Source: Ogataea parapolymorpha DL-1 (lineage: Eukaryota > Ascomycota > Pichiomycetes > Pichiales > Pichiaceae). Taken from it: a stretch of DNA of 64,000 nucleotides. The DNA lies in NCBI RefSeq assembly GCF_000187245.1, contig NC_027864.1, positions 992,001-1,056,000 on the forward strand, in the 5' to 3' direction. The position numbers were made by a program, and so were the translations under genes. This document shows, piece by piece, positions 53,141 to 62,758 of this stretch. The notes under the pieces were generated by a model. That model was not told where the DNA came from. It saw only the letters and a program-made list of their open reading frames with translations, and ran no database searches. Numbering within the stretch: position 1 is the stretch's first letter; each line of letters starts with the position of its first letter.

Positions 53141-55522
53141 ATGCTTGTCCTTGTCGTGCTAGCGCTTTTGGGTTTCCTGTGGCTCCTGAACCGGCTGCTA
53201 GTCTTGCTGTCAGTGCCGCTGGACCGCTCCATCAAGTATCTCAACGTCTCGATCCCGCCGGTGCCGCTCATCTCCATCGACAAGGTCACGCACTCCAGCA
53301 TGGTGCTCCACTGGGATTACCCCGTGGACGACGACGATCACGAACAGACGGCCGACGGCCCGCCTGTGCTGTCGCACACGTCGCCCAAGAGCATCAGCCA
53401 CTATCTGTTGTACATCAATGGCATCCAGACGGCCGTGATCGACGGCAATTTGCAGTCGTGCGTCATCAGTGGGCTCAACCCTGAAAGCAACTACCAGGTG
53501 GACCTTGTGGCGTTCAACATCGCAAATTTCCGCTCCAAGTCGTCGCCCGTGTACGTCAAGACGGGCAAGAACGACATGGCCGAGCCGGACCATCCTGACG
53601 AACTGCTGAATGTGCTAATTCCCGACGACGAGCGCGAGACCGTCACGAAAAAAAGCACGTTCCGCCAGAAATCGCCGGCGGGCCGCTCGCGCAGCAACAC
53701 GGTCGACCAGGAGAACTACAAGGCGCGGATCCATCCGCATCTGATCACAGACATCAACGAGCTCAAGTTCCTGCTGGAGACGGGGCTGGAGGCGGTGCGC
53801 AGTCTGACGCGCGCCAGTAAAGAGCTCGAGACGGATTTCGTGGACGAGGAGGCGTCGCTGCTGGCCGCGCGCAACGAGGCCAAGGAGCGGCGTAAGCTTG
53901 AGGACCAGAACCGCTCGAGTCTGCGCCAGGAGATCAAGTTTCTTGAGGAGACACGGATGCGCAGTGAGAGCCGGATCGCGTCCGACCAGACGAAGCTGGC
54001 CACGCGGCGGCGCAAGATCGAGGAGAAGCGGCGCCAGATGCAGGAGTGGGAGGCCATTCTGGCCGAGAAACGGGCCGCCAAGGAGCAGCTAGCGGCAGCT
54101 GAGCCTGCCGAGCTTGAGACTCTGAAACTGCAGGTCGAGCAGCTCAACAAGGACATTTTCCGGCTGCAGACAGAAATCCATGATGTCGAGGAGGACATCA
54201 AGTACGAGTCGGCTAATAGAAAGCGACTGGACGCGCTCAAACAGCATCTTCAGGGTCTTTTCGAGAGTCTGAGAACGTGTATTGACGAGCAGACTGGTAT
54301 TTTGAGACCCGAGGGCCAGGCGGTGCTGGCTACCATTATTGGGCTGAAACCCGACTGGGAGCAGGACTTGAAAAACGAGTTTACTCTCGACGAGCACTTT
54401 GAGCTGCAGTGGCGGGCCTTGCGACAGAACGATAAGGAGAAAATCGACCATTTGAAGCGCCAGCTGGACGAGAAACGGTCGCGTCCTAGCTCACAGTACG
54501 AGGGTCTGGGATCCTACAACGACGGCTCGATCAGCAACATCCTGTCAACCGCGATGAGCAGAATGAACACCACGATGTCGTACAACACGCTGAGCCCGGA
54601 GCCAGTGGTGTCTACGAGCCCGAAAGTCTGGAATGCGCCAGCCAGTGGCCAGAGGGACATGTTCTTCAACCTCTTGGACCAGCCGCAGTCGTCTGAGTCG
54701 CCTCCTCCGTCGCACATGTCGAATTTCGACTTTCTGCCGGACCTCAACATTCCTGGTGCCCGGATGGGCTACGGCGACAACCTGATGTTCCAGGACTCGT
54801 CGTCGTTCGGCATGCAGCCGACAATGAACGCGATCCTGCCCAACACGTCGGACGACCAGCTCTTTGCCAACGGCCTGGACCTCGGCATGTCCACATCGCC
54901 CGGTGTGCGCGACTCGTCCAAGTTTTTTGGGTCGCTTGGCAGCCACCGCAAGATGAAGTCGAGTGGCTCGGTTGCAGACTCGTCGCAGGATGCAGCCATG
55001 GATTTCGATCTCAGCAGAGCACGCAGCACGAGCTTTGGCTCGAGTATTTGGAACAACGGGGGTAGTAATTCCAACTGGGCGTCGATGAATATTCTGGACA
55101 AGCAGCTCAGCGGCGACATGGTGCCGAAAATATACATTGAGAATGAAGAAAAGCAGGACAAGGTGCCGTCATCGCCGTCATTTTTCAAAAATAAATTATT
55201 TAAGTTCGGAACCAGTCCGACAAAAACGGCCACCAAATCCAGCGACCGTTCCGAAGACACCAGTGTGGGGGCCGAGGAGGAGCTTTCGTCGGGCTCGATG
55301 TCGAGCTCAGCAACGCCGGGACTGCTAAGTAGCAGTTTTGGCTCCAAGTCGTCGCGTTTCTTCAAGCTCAAGAAAAATCAGTCTGATGACCAGGCGCTGG
55401 ACACGAGACCGGACTCGCCGTCCGGAAACCTCATTTCCAGGCGTCTCAGCTTTGCATTCAAGCGGGGCGACAAGGACAAGGACCCAAAGAACGACTCTAT
55501 CATCGAGGAGGCAGAGGAGTGA
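53141..55522 (+). CDS. Membrane-anchored FN3/coiled-coil protein, NNF2-like
   Basis: 793 residues. A single N-terminal membrane segment (about 1-25, LVLVVLALLGFLWLLNRLLVLL) is followed by a fibronectin type III-like domain (about 35-145: VPLISIDKVTHSSMVLHW to GLNPESNYQVDLVAFN), an Arg/Glu-rich coiled coil of some 170 residues (about 220-390), and a long Ser/Asn/Met-rich tail with acidic end. This order resembles S. cerevisiae Nnf2 (YGR089W), a poorly understood protein linked to Rpb8; that match is from memory. The N-terminus probably sits in the ER or nuclear envelope with the rest cytosolic. Function unknown. Confidence 0.65.
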   Translation: MLVLVVLALLGFLWLLNRLLVLLSVPLDRSIKYLNVSIPPVPLISIDKVTHSSMVLHWDYPVDDDDHEQTADGPPVLSHTSPKSISHYLLYINGIQTAVIDGNLQSCVISGLNPESNYQVDLVAFNIANFRSKSSPVYVKTGKNDMAEPDHPDELLNVLIPDDERETVTKKSTFRQKSPAGRSRSNTVDQENYKARIHPHLITDINELKFLLETGLEAVRSLTRASKELETDFVDEEASLLAARNEAKERRKLEDQNRSSLRQEIKFLEETRMRSESRIASDQTKLATRRRKIEEKRRQMQEWEAILAEKRAAKEQLAAAEPAELETLKLQVEQLNKDIFRLQTEIHDVEEDIKYESANRKRLDALKQHLQGLFESLRTCIDEQTGILRPEGQAVLATIIGLKPDWEQDLKNEFTLDEHFELQWRALRQNDKEKIDHLKRQLDEKRSRPSSQYEGLGSYNDGSISNILSTAMSRMNTTMSYNTLSPEPVVSTSPKVWNAPASGQRDMFFNLLDQPQSSESPPPSHMSNFDFLPDLNIPGARMGYGDNLMFQDSSSFGMQPTMNAILPNTSDDQLFANGLDLGMSTSPGVRDSSKFFGSLGSHRKMKSSGSVADSSQDAAMDFDLSRARSTSFGSSIWNNGGSNSNWASMNILDKQLSGDMVPKIYIENEEKQDKVPSSPSFFKNKLFKFGTSPTKTATKSSDRSEDTSVGAEEELSSGSMSSSATPGLLSSSFGSKSSRFFKLKKNQSDDQALDTRPDSPSGNLISRRLSFAFKRGDKDKDPKNDSIIEEAEE

Positions 55523-55599
55523 AATTGTCTGCACCGCCCTAAAAGCTTGTGTAAATTAAATTAATTTCCAACCAAATTTAATATTATTTATTGTTTTTG

Positions 55600-56682
55600 A
55601 TGTCTACGATATATTCAGAGCCTGAGGTGGAACGGTTTCTGAACAATTTCAGCGAGCTCCATTCTGCCAGAGAACAGGAAAACCGTGCCCGGCTTCAGAG
55701 TCTGGAGCAGGAGGTGGATCAGAAACGTAGACAATATGAGCTGTCTCCAAAGAAAAAGCCTCTTGTGCCAAAAAAGGCAGCCAATCTCGACCGCAAAGTC
55801 AAGGTGGAGCTGGAAAGGAAGGAGGTTGAGGATTTTGTGCGCACCGTGGAGCTCGAAAAGCCCATTGAGAAACCCAACGCTCCAAAACCAATAAAATTCG
55901 AGGATGTGATGAAACAGCCTATCTTCACTTCACCGGTCGAAAAGAGTACCCCTACGCAGGAAAAAATCGCCGTTGTCAAGCCCAAGCCACAGCCAAAACC
56001 AGAGGTGATAGATTTTCGGGCCTCCTTGAAGCCTGCCAAACAGCCCATTCCGCAATCCAAACAGAAACTCTCAGTCCCTGTGCTGACAAGCACCGTCGCA
56101 AAAACAACAGAAAACCCGCCGCCATTTCTGGGGGTTCAGCTCTCGCCCACGAAAAAGACGTTCTCAGCCCCAGAAAGCAAAAAGCCCGAGGCCCTGAACA
56201 AACTGGGTGCTCTGAAACCGGCAGCTCCAGTATCGAAAAAGCCATCAGAGACGCCCGAAGCGCTCGCCAAACTTTCGTCGCTTGCAAAGGCCAAGCCGGC
56301 TCCTAAACCTGCGCCACCTAAGCCAGAGGCCCTGCTCATGCTCTCGAGTCTGAAGAAAACCAAGGAACCAGTGCCGGTCCAGAAGCTGCCACCAAGAGCG
56401 AAAACCGAGCCCCAGATGGGCATTCCGCTGCCAGGGCTTGCTCAGCCGCACGCTTTTGTCTCCAGGGCGATGACAGAACCAAAGAAACCCGCGCTGGACA
56501 CGTCAGAATTCGACAAACAGGGGCGGCCACTGGAGCACGTGACCAAGAGCAGAGCCAAGGGTCCTAAGCGCAGGCCTCCGAAGGCCAACAAGTACGGAGA
56601 GGTGGCTGTGCAGCACAAGAAGACGCCGCCGCCGATACGCAAGTCGTCGCGCCAGGTGTCTAGCAGCGAGCTGTTTATATAG
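55600..56682 (+). CDS. AIM21: Actin-patch protein Aim21 homologue
   Basis: 360 residues from the ATG at 55600. Almost wholly disordered, Lys/Pro-rich, with an N-terminal short coiled region. Near the C-terminus (311-327) it has L-x-H-x-T-x-x-R-x-K-x6-P, the capping-protein-interaction motif; the neighbouring RAKGPKRRPPK stretch is the best match to S. cerevisiae Aim21, which with Tda2 binds capping protein and restrains barbed-end growth in actin patches. Three copies of a PEALxxLxxLK motif occur at about 196-207, 219-230 and 242-253. It is about half the length of the S. cerevisiae protein (679). Confidence 0.78.
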   Translation: MSTIYSEPEVERFLNNFSELHSAREQENRARLQSLEQEVDQKRRQYELSPKKKPLVPKKAANLDRKVKVELERKEVEDFVRTVELEKPIEKPNAPKPIKFEDVMKQPIFTSPVEKSTPTQEKIAVVKPKPQPKPEVIDFRASLKPAKQPIPQSKQKLSVPVLTSTVAKTTENPPPFLGVQLSPTKKTFSAPESKKPEALNKLGALKPAAPVSKKPSETPEALAKLSSLAKAKPAPKPAPPKPEALLMLSSLKKTKEPVPVQKLPPRAKTEPQMGIPLPGLAQPHAFVSRAMTEPKKPALDTSEFDKQGRPLEHVTKSRAKGPKRRPPKANKYGEVAVQHKKTPPPIRKSSRQVSSSELFI

Positions 56683-56974
56683 CATGTATCACATTCTAGA
56701 GTGTTGTATTTTCTTGGGGTCTATCGACGCGTCGTTTGTGCGAGGGAACCGGTTCCCAGGGGTGAAACCAAAAAAAAAGTTGGTGTTTACCAAATTCTAT
56801 AAATACTGCAACGACAAGAGCGGCAGTTTCAACTTGCACCGGCAACATTGACGACACAGACGTGAGTTGCGGCCAATTACAGCAGAGCAAAGGTGCAAAA
56901 AACTAGCCGACACGCACAAACCGAGTATACATCATACATCTACGGGACTTGCAAAATTGTCGTTTCCCTCATAC

Positions 56975-58348
56975 ATGGACGATAAACTGGGATCGCCGAA
57001 GCTATTTCGCCAGCCCAGGAAGGCTGTGCAGCAGCGCAGCCGGATCTGCGTGATTGCGAGCGTTTCGGGTCTTTTGGTGGCGAGTTTCGTGGTGTACATA
57101 ATTATTTCCCTTGTTTCAGTTAAAGACATATTTCGCTACAACCCCTCTTTCGACAGCTCCAGCGCCCTTGACACGCATTTTTACGACCTCAGCGATTACG
57201 TGGGGCACGCAGACGGCTGGCTCAGAGGCGATCGCGTGCTGTTTTGCGTTCCCCTACGAGATGCGGCCAGCCACCTGCCCATGTTCTTTGGCCATATGCG
57301 CAACATGACCTATCCGCATTACTTGATCGATCTGGCATTTCTGGTGTCGGACTCGTCCGACGACACGCTCGGCGTTCTGGAGAAGAACCTTCTGGAGATC
57401 CAGTCGGATCCGGACCCTGAGATGCATTTTGGCCAGATCGAGATTTTCCAGAAAGATTTCGGTCAGATCATCGGCCAGGGTTTCAGCGACCGCCACGGGT
57501 TTGCCGCGCAGGGCCCGCGGCGCAAGATGATGGCGAGGGCCCGCAATTGGCTCTCGTCGGCGGCCCTCAAGCCGTACCATTCATGGGTGTACTGGCGAGA
57601 CGTGGACGTGGAGACGATCTCGCCGACGATCATTGAGGACCTGATGCACCACGACCGCGAGGTGATAGTGCCGAATGTGTGGCGGCCGTTGCCGGAATGG
57701 CTAGGGAACCAGCAGCCGTACGACCTGAACTCGTGGCAGGAGAGCGACGGCGGGTTGCAACTGGCCAACACTCTGGACGAGGACGCGGTCATCGTGGAAG
57801 GTTACGTGGAGTACGCTACGTGGCGGCCCCACCTGGCGTATCTGCGCGACCCGTACGGCGACCCGGAGACAGAGATGGTTCTGGACGGGATCGGCGGAGT
57901 TTCGATCTTGTCAAAGGCGCGCGTTTTCAAGAGCGGCGCGCACTTCCCGGCGTTCTCGTTCGAGAAGCACGCGGAGACCGAAGGGTTTGGCAAGATGTGC
58001 AAGCGGATGGGGTATGCGGTGGTGGGGCTGCCGCACTACGTGATCTGGCACATCTACGAGCCGTCGAACGACGATCTGAAGCACATGGAGTGGATGGCGC
58101 AGGAGGAGGTGCGACAGCAGCGCGAGGAGAGCATGCAGAAGGTGTACCAACGGGTTTACGGTGCTGGCTTTCTGGACGTGGAGGACGAATGGAAGGAGGA
58201 GAAACCGCTGATTCTGCGCAACACCGACAGCTCGCGGGGCGCGCGCAAGATCCAGGTCGACTGGGACGACGTCGACGTGTATGGGGACGATCTGAAGGAG
58301 CCGGATCTGGCGGACCAGGACCTCGCTGATTTCGACCCGGCATTGTAA
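56975..58348 (+). CDS. VAN1: Alpha-1,6-mannosyltransferase subunit Van1 (GT62)
   Basis: 457 residues from the ATG at 56975. Type II membrane protein: cytosolic basic tail, one signal anchor (about 25-50, ICVIASVSGLLVASFVVYIIISLV), then the GT62 catalytic domain. Blocks include RRKMMARARNWL, LKPYHSWVYWRDVDVE with the DVD metal motif, WLGNQQPYDLNSWQES, and EGYVEYATWRPHLAYLRDPYG. The HIYEPSNDDLKHMEWMAQEE region and following EDEWKEE are characteristic of Van1 rather than Mnn9 or Anp1. With Mnn9 it forms M-Pol I, which elongates the N-glycan mannan backbone in the Golgi. The frame extends upstream only from a TTG. Confidence 0.88.
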   Translation: MDDKLGSPKLFRQPRKAVQQRSRICVIASVSGLLVASFVVYIIISLVSVKDIFRYNPSFDSSSALDTHFYDLSDYVGHADGWLRGDRVLFCVPLRDAASHLPMFFGHMRNMTYPHYLIDLAFLVSDSSDDTLGVLEKNLLEIQSDPDPEMHFGQIEIFQKDFGQIIGQGFSDRHGFAAQGPRRKMMARARNWLSSAALKPYHSWVYWRDVDVETISPTIIEDLMHHDREVIVPNVWRPLPEWLGNQQPYDLNSWQESDGGLQLANTLDEDAVIVEGYVEYATWRPHLAYLRDPYGDPETEMVLDGIGGVSILSKARVFKSGAHFPAFSFEKHAETEGFGKMCKRMGYAVVGLPHYVIWHIYEPSNDDLKHMEWMAQEEVRQQREESMQKVYQRVYGAGFLDVEDEWKEEKPLILRNTDSSRGARKIQVDWDDVDVYGDDLKEPDLADQDLADFDPAL

Positions 58349-58424
58349 ATTATGCATATGTTTATATTAAAATAATCAAGTGATAAATAAATAAATAATT
58401 ACATATATTCAAATTAATTTCACC

Positions 58425-59360
58425 ATGCTCCATATAGACAAAATAATACAGGACGTGCGAAAATGCAAAATTGTGCCCGAAAACGACATCCAGGAGCTGT
58501 GTTTTCTGGCACAGGAGCTGCTGATCCAGGAGTCCAACATCCAGCTGGTGGATCCCCCCGTGACGATCTGCGGAGACATCCACGGGCAATTACACGACCT
58601 ATTGCGACTGTTCAAGATCTCCAATGAGCCTCCGCACACCAAATACCTGTTTCTCGGCGACTTTGTGGACCGCGGCTTCTACTCGCTCGAGACGTTTCTG
58701 CTGCTGCTGTGCTACAAAGTGCGATATCCAGACCGTATCTTCTTGATCCGGGGAAACCACGAGTCGCGTCAGATCACCAGCGTGTACGGGTTTTACGACG
58801 AATGCATGCGCAAATACGGCTCGGCGAACGTGTGGCGCTACTGCTGCGACGTGTTCGACTACCTCGCGCTCGGAGCGTACATTCTGAGCGGCGCGAGCGC
58901 GGACGGCGGCGTGCTGTGCGTGCACGGCGGACTGAGCCCGGCAATCGAGACGATCGACGAGATCCGGCTGATCGACCGCAAACAGGAGGTCCCGCACGAC
59001 GGGCTCATGTGCGACCTGCTGTGGTCGGACCCTGAAGAAAACATCCCGGCCTGGGCGGTGTCGCCGCGCGGAGCCGGCTACCTGTTTGGCTACACCGAAA
59101 CCGAGCGATTCCTGTTCAAGAACAACCTCAGTCTCATTGCGCGCGCCCACCAGCTGGTCATGGAGGGCTACAAAGAGGTGTTTGACGGCGGCCTCGTGAC
59201 CGTGTGGTCTGCGCCCAACTACTGCTATCGCTGCGGCAACGTGGCCGCCGTGCTGACGCTCGACGACAACCTCAACCGCAATTATACCGTCTTTGACAGC
59301 ATGCTGCAGGACTGCTCGGAGATCCCGTCCAAAAAACCCGTCGCCGACTACTTTCTGTGA
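58425..59360 (+). CDS. PPH3: PP4-type protein phosphatase catalytic subunit (Pph3)
   Basis: 311 residues (S. cerevisiae 308). PPP-family metal motifs are all present: GDIHGQ, GDFVDRG, GNHES, HGGLSP, and [11 protein letters not shown]; the C-terminus ends YFL as needed for methylation of the terminal leucine. The sequence [31 protein letters not shown] and [11 protein letters not shown] resemble Pph3 closely. Pph3 with Psy2 dephosphorylates gamma-H2A and Rad53 after DNA damage. A short insert GASADGG precedes the HGG motif. It is tandem after VAN1 with 76 bp between. Confidence 0.93.
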   Translation: MLHIDKIIQDVRKCKIVPENDIQELCFLAQELLIQESNIQLVDPPVTICGDIHGQLHDLLRLFKISNEPPHTKYLFLGDFVDRGFYSLETFLLLLCYKVRYPDRIFLIRGNHESRQITSVYGFYDECMRKYGSANVWRYCCDVFDYLALGAYILSGASADGGVLCVHGGLSPAIETIDEIRLIDRKQEVPHDGLMCDLLWSDPEENIPAWAVSPRGAGYLFGYTETERFLFKNNLSLIARAHQLVMEGYKEVFDGGLVTVWSAPNYCYRCGNVAAVLTLDDNLNRNYTVFDSMLQDCSEIPSKKPVADYFL

Positions 59361-59479
59361 ACATGTCTCTTGCCACATACGGCTGGCGTGGCCTCGAGGC
59401 GGGCGTGCGCGACACATAAAATTTACAAGCCTGTTTCAGCAGATCTCAGGCACAACAATAACAAGTTTTCTTTTGCTCC

Positions 59480-62053
59480 ATGACGGACACGAAAAACACG
59501 TCGACCCAGGACGTGCTCACGTCTGTCGTGACGAACGGCGTAATCTGTGCTGTGTTTGTGGTGCTGTTTTTGCTGCTCAGAATCAAGTTCAAGCGCATCT
59601 ACCAGCCAAAGTCCAGCTTCGACATTGTGCCCGATAGCGAGAAGCCCGCTCCGCTGCCGCAGGACCCGCTGACCTGGCTCTTCGTCCTGCTCAGAAAGCC
59701 GCCCTCCTTCATCATCCAGCAGGCCGGGATCGACGGGTATTTGTTCCTGAGATACCTGTTTATCGTGGCCTGCATTGCTCTGGGAGGTATAGCCACATGG
59801 CCGGTTCTGCTCCCTGTGAACGCCACAAATGGCAAGGGCGAGGATGGGCTTGACCAGTTGGGCATCTCCAACGTCAACGCGGCCAGCAGATACTACGCCC
59901 ACGTGTTTATATCGTGGATCTTTTACTGCGTGGTGTTGTTTGTGATCTACCGCGAACTGCACTTCTACTCCAGTCTGCGCAACCTCGTGCTCACGACGCC
60001 GGCGTACGCGAAAAAGCTCAGCTCCAGAACGGTCATTTTCCAGACCGTCACCGACCAGTACCTCGACGAGGAGGAGTTTTTCAAGCTGTTTGAGGGCGTC
60101 AAGCGGGTCTGGGTGGCCAGAAGAAACAGACGGCTGTCTCGTGCGCTCAAGCGAAGAGAACACCTCACGAACGCCCTCGAAGTCGCCCTGACGAAGCTGC
60201 TCAAGCGTGCTGTCAAGGAGAAAATCAAGGCCGACAAAAAGGGCCGTGTCATCGAGAACCCTGACGACCTCTCGTCCTACGTGCCGTACAAAAAACGGCC
60301 CAAGATGCGCATCGGCGTGCCCATCTTCGGCAAGAAGGTCGACACCATTGAGTACTGCAAAGAGCAGCTGCCCAGACTTAACGAGCAAATCGAGGAGTAC
60401 CAGTCTACGCTCGTCGGCACACGGCCCATGAACTCGATCGCGGTCGAGTTCGAAAACCAGTACTACGCACAGCTCGCGTACCAGACCACGATCCACGATC
60501 TGCCATACTTTTTCTCTCCAAAACACACCAACATCAATCCGGAGGATATCTACTGGCCCAACATGCGTATTTTCTGGTGGGAACGGCTCATGAGGTTCCA
60601 TGGCGCTGTGGCCGCCATTGTGGCCCTGATCGTGCTCTGGGCGATCCCGGTCTCGTTTGTCGGTCTGGTGTCCAACCTCACGTACCTGACCAACAAAATG
60701 CACTGGCTCAGGTTCATCTACAAGCTGCCGGATGTGCTGCTTGGCCTGATCACGTCATTGCTGCCGACGGTGACACTGGCGGTGTTGATGCTGCTGCTGC
60801 CGATTTTTATCAGGAAAATGGGCCAGGTGTCTGGCTGTCTCACGGCCCAAAGCATTGAATACTTCACCCAGCAAGCATACTTTGCGTTCCAGGTCATCCA
60901 GGTGTTCCTTGTCACCACCATCTCGTCTTCCTTTGCGTCCACCGTGACCCAAATTGCAGACAGGCCCACCGAGGCGATGGAGCTGCTCTCAGCCAACCTG
61001 CCGAAATCGTCCAACTTTTACGTCTCCTACATGGTTTTGCAGGGCTTTTCCATTGCTGGCGGTGCGCTGTTCCAGGTGGTCAGTCTGATTTTGTTCTATC
61101 TGTTCAGTGCCATGTTTGACAACACTGCCAGAAAGCTCTGGACCAGATTCAACGACATTGGCGGCTTTGCGTGGGGCACAACGTTCCCGATTTACACCAA
61201 CTTGGCCGTGATTTTCCTGTCGTACAGCATCATCGCCCCCATCATCATGCTCTTCACCTTTGCCGGGTTTTCGCTGGTTTACATTGCATTCTTGTACAAC
61301 GCAACCTACGTCTTTGGAAAAAGTGCCGACGGCCTGGGCAGATACTATCCACGGGCCCTTTTCCAGACCATGGTGGGCATTTATCTCGGAGAAATTGCTT
61401 TGCTCGGCATGTTTGCCGTGTCCAAGACCTGGGGCTGTATCGTGCTGGAGGCCATTCTGATCGGCTTCACCGTTTTTGTGCATCTTCATCTCAACAAGGC
61501 GTACGACCATCTGATGACGGTAGTGCCAAATACGGTGATGAGACCGCTAGATGGCGTGAGCGAGACTCTGTCGTGGACCGCTCCGCACGCCAACAGACAG
61601 TTCAACGAGCAAGCTCTGAGCTCGTGCATTGACTTCAAGGAACAGATGCTAATGGCCGAAGAGCAGAGAGAGGAGTACAGAGACTCCAAAGTGCAAAATT
61701 ACAAGGCGTTCCATGTTCCGTTGCTCGTGGAAGGTGACGACTATGATGACAGAAAACTGAGCCTAATCACCCGGATTCTGAGACCACACAAGCATTACAC
61801 ATTCAAGAAGCTCAAGGCGTACCTTCCCCCTGCATTCTACGACTTCCCCGAGGAGGACCCCGAATGGGTCAAGCATGCGTACGATCTGCCAGATAGAAGC
61901 GCAGCATGTCCGACACTGTGGATTCCACGGGATCCAATGGGCCTCTCGGGCAAGGAGATAAAGAACCTGCACGGCGCGATCAAGGTGAGCGACGAGAACG
62001 CTCAGTTTGATAAGAAGGGCAAAGTCGTGTGGACGGGTCCGCCACCAGAGTGA
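59480..62053 (+). CDS. RSN1: OSCA/TMEM63-type membrane protein (Rsn1/Csc1 family)
   Basis: 857 residues. Order of parts: an N-terminal hydrophobic helix, the late-exocytosis region with two more helices, a cytosolic domain (about 200-350), then the seven-helix calcium-dependent channel domain (from about 375 to 680) and a C-terminal extension with FYDFPEEDPEWVKHAYDLP-type sequence. This is the DUF221/CSC1 superfamily; length and C-terminal extension fit Rsn1, which suppressed exocytosis loss of sodium pumps in S. cerevisiae, better than Csc1 or Phm7. Relatives are mechanosensitive cation channels or scramblases; activity here is inference. Confidence 0.87.
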   Translation: MTDTKNTSTQDVLTSVVTNGVICAVFVVLFLLLRIKFKRIYQPKSSFDIVPDSEKPAPLPQDPLTWLFVLLRKPPSFIIQQAGIDGYLFLRYLFIVACIALGGIATWPVLLPVNATNGKGEDGLDQLGISNVNAASRYYAHVFISWIFYCVVLFVIYRELHFYSSLRNLVLTTPAYAKKLSSRTVIFQTVTDQYLDEEEFFKLFEGVKRVWVARRNRRLSRALKRREHLTNALEVALTKLLKRAVKEKIKADKKGRVIENPDDLSSYVPYKKRPKMRIGVPIFGKKVDTIEYCKEQLPRLNEQIEEYQSTLVGTRPMNSIAVEFENQYYAQLAYQTTIHDLPYFFSPKHTNINPEDIYWPNMRIFWWERLMRFHGAVAAIVALIVLWAIPVSFVGLVSNLTYLTNKMHWLRFIYKLPDVLLGLITSLLPTVTLAVLMLLLPIFIRKMGQVSGCLTAQSIEYFTQQAYFAFQVIQVFLVTTISSSFASTVTQIADRPTEAMELLSANLPKSSNFYVSYMVLQGFSIAGGALFQVVSLILFYLFSAMFDNTARKLWTRFNDIGGFAWGTTFPIYTNLAVIFLSYSIIAPIIMLFTFAGFSLVYIAFLYNATYVFGKSADGLGRYYPRALFQTMVGIYLGEIALLGMFAVSKTWGCIVLEAILIGFTVFVHLHLNKAYDHLMTVVPNTVMRPLDGVSETLSWTAPHANRQFNEQALSSCIDFKEQMLMAEEQREEYRDSKVQNYKAFHVPLLVEGDDYDDRKLSLITRILRPHKHYTFKKLKAYLPPAFYDFPEEDPEWVKHAYDLPDRSAACPTLWIPRDPMGLSGKEIKNLHGAIKVSDENAQFDKKGKVVWTGPPPE

Positions 62054-62758
62054 AAATTAATAGATATAAAATAGCAGGATCATCGAATCCATCAGATTTC
62101 ATTGGCCACGTCAAAGGAGAAATTGAGGAGGAGAAAGTCTATCCCAATTGCTCGTGAGGCTGGCTTGCTTTTTTGTGTTGCATATATCCGGCTTCTGTGT
62201 AGCTTAAATTTAGCCTGCTGCCAAGTTAGGATCCGTTTGCACAGCTGTAAATACGAATATGGCCAACTTTCAACCAAATAATGACTATAGCTGTCTAGAT
62301 GAACCAATTAAAGCGGAGTTTGAGAAACGTGAGACAGGTTTTGCGCCATAGTCATAAGACCTTGAGACCGGTCTAGTTACACTCAAATTCCTGTGCAAGA
62401 ATGTCCTGAGATGAATTCCAACCCATTTCCTTCGTTGGAAGCAAACAGCTAAATTTAAACGGTCCATCTGTAAACAAGCTATCAGATGAACCAACCCGAT
62501 CAGCGTCATGAATAGCAATAAATATATCAGGACGGAATATCAGAGCCACGATATCATTGAAGGATTGATATGAGGATTATATGGCCTGAAAATTCATGGA
62601 AAAATAAACGTAGATGGCATTCATTCTAAGTGGTCGCCAGCTACCCATCACCGTCGTTCAATTATAACCGCCTGTGCAAATGCATATAGCTCTGTTTCTA
62701 GCTACAATAAATAATTTCCAAATAAATAAATAAATAAATAAAATAAATAATCTCATTA
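62054..62758. other. 705-bp gene-free interval
   Basis: The longest non-coding stretch in the window. It is A/T-rich with only short open frames that start at non-ATG codons and match nothing I know. An 11-mer AGATGAACCAA is present twice in direct orientation (62297-62307 and 62484-62494). It ends in an (AAAT)n tract at 62721-62750 just before the next gene. I did not find a tRNA, snoRNA box pair or LTR signature. Confidence 0.5.
62721..62750. repeat. (AAAT)n microsatellite upstream of the last gene
   Basis: About seven AAAT units with one AAAAT interruption end nine bases before the ATG at 62759. Probably part of the core promoter or leader. Confidence 0.7.

Noticed and set aside
59423..60703. 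426-codon minus-strand frame opposite RSN1
   Set aside because: Antisense to a conserved membrane protein gene, with low-complexity charged translation and no family match.
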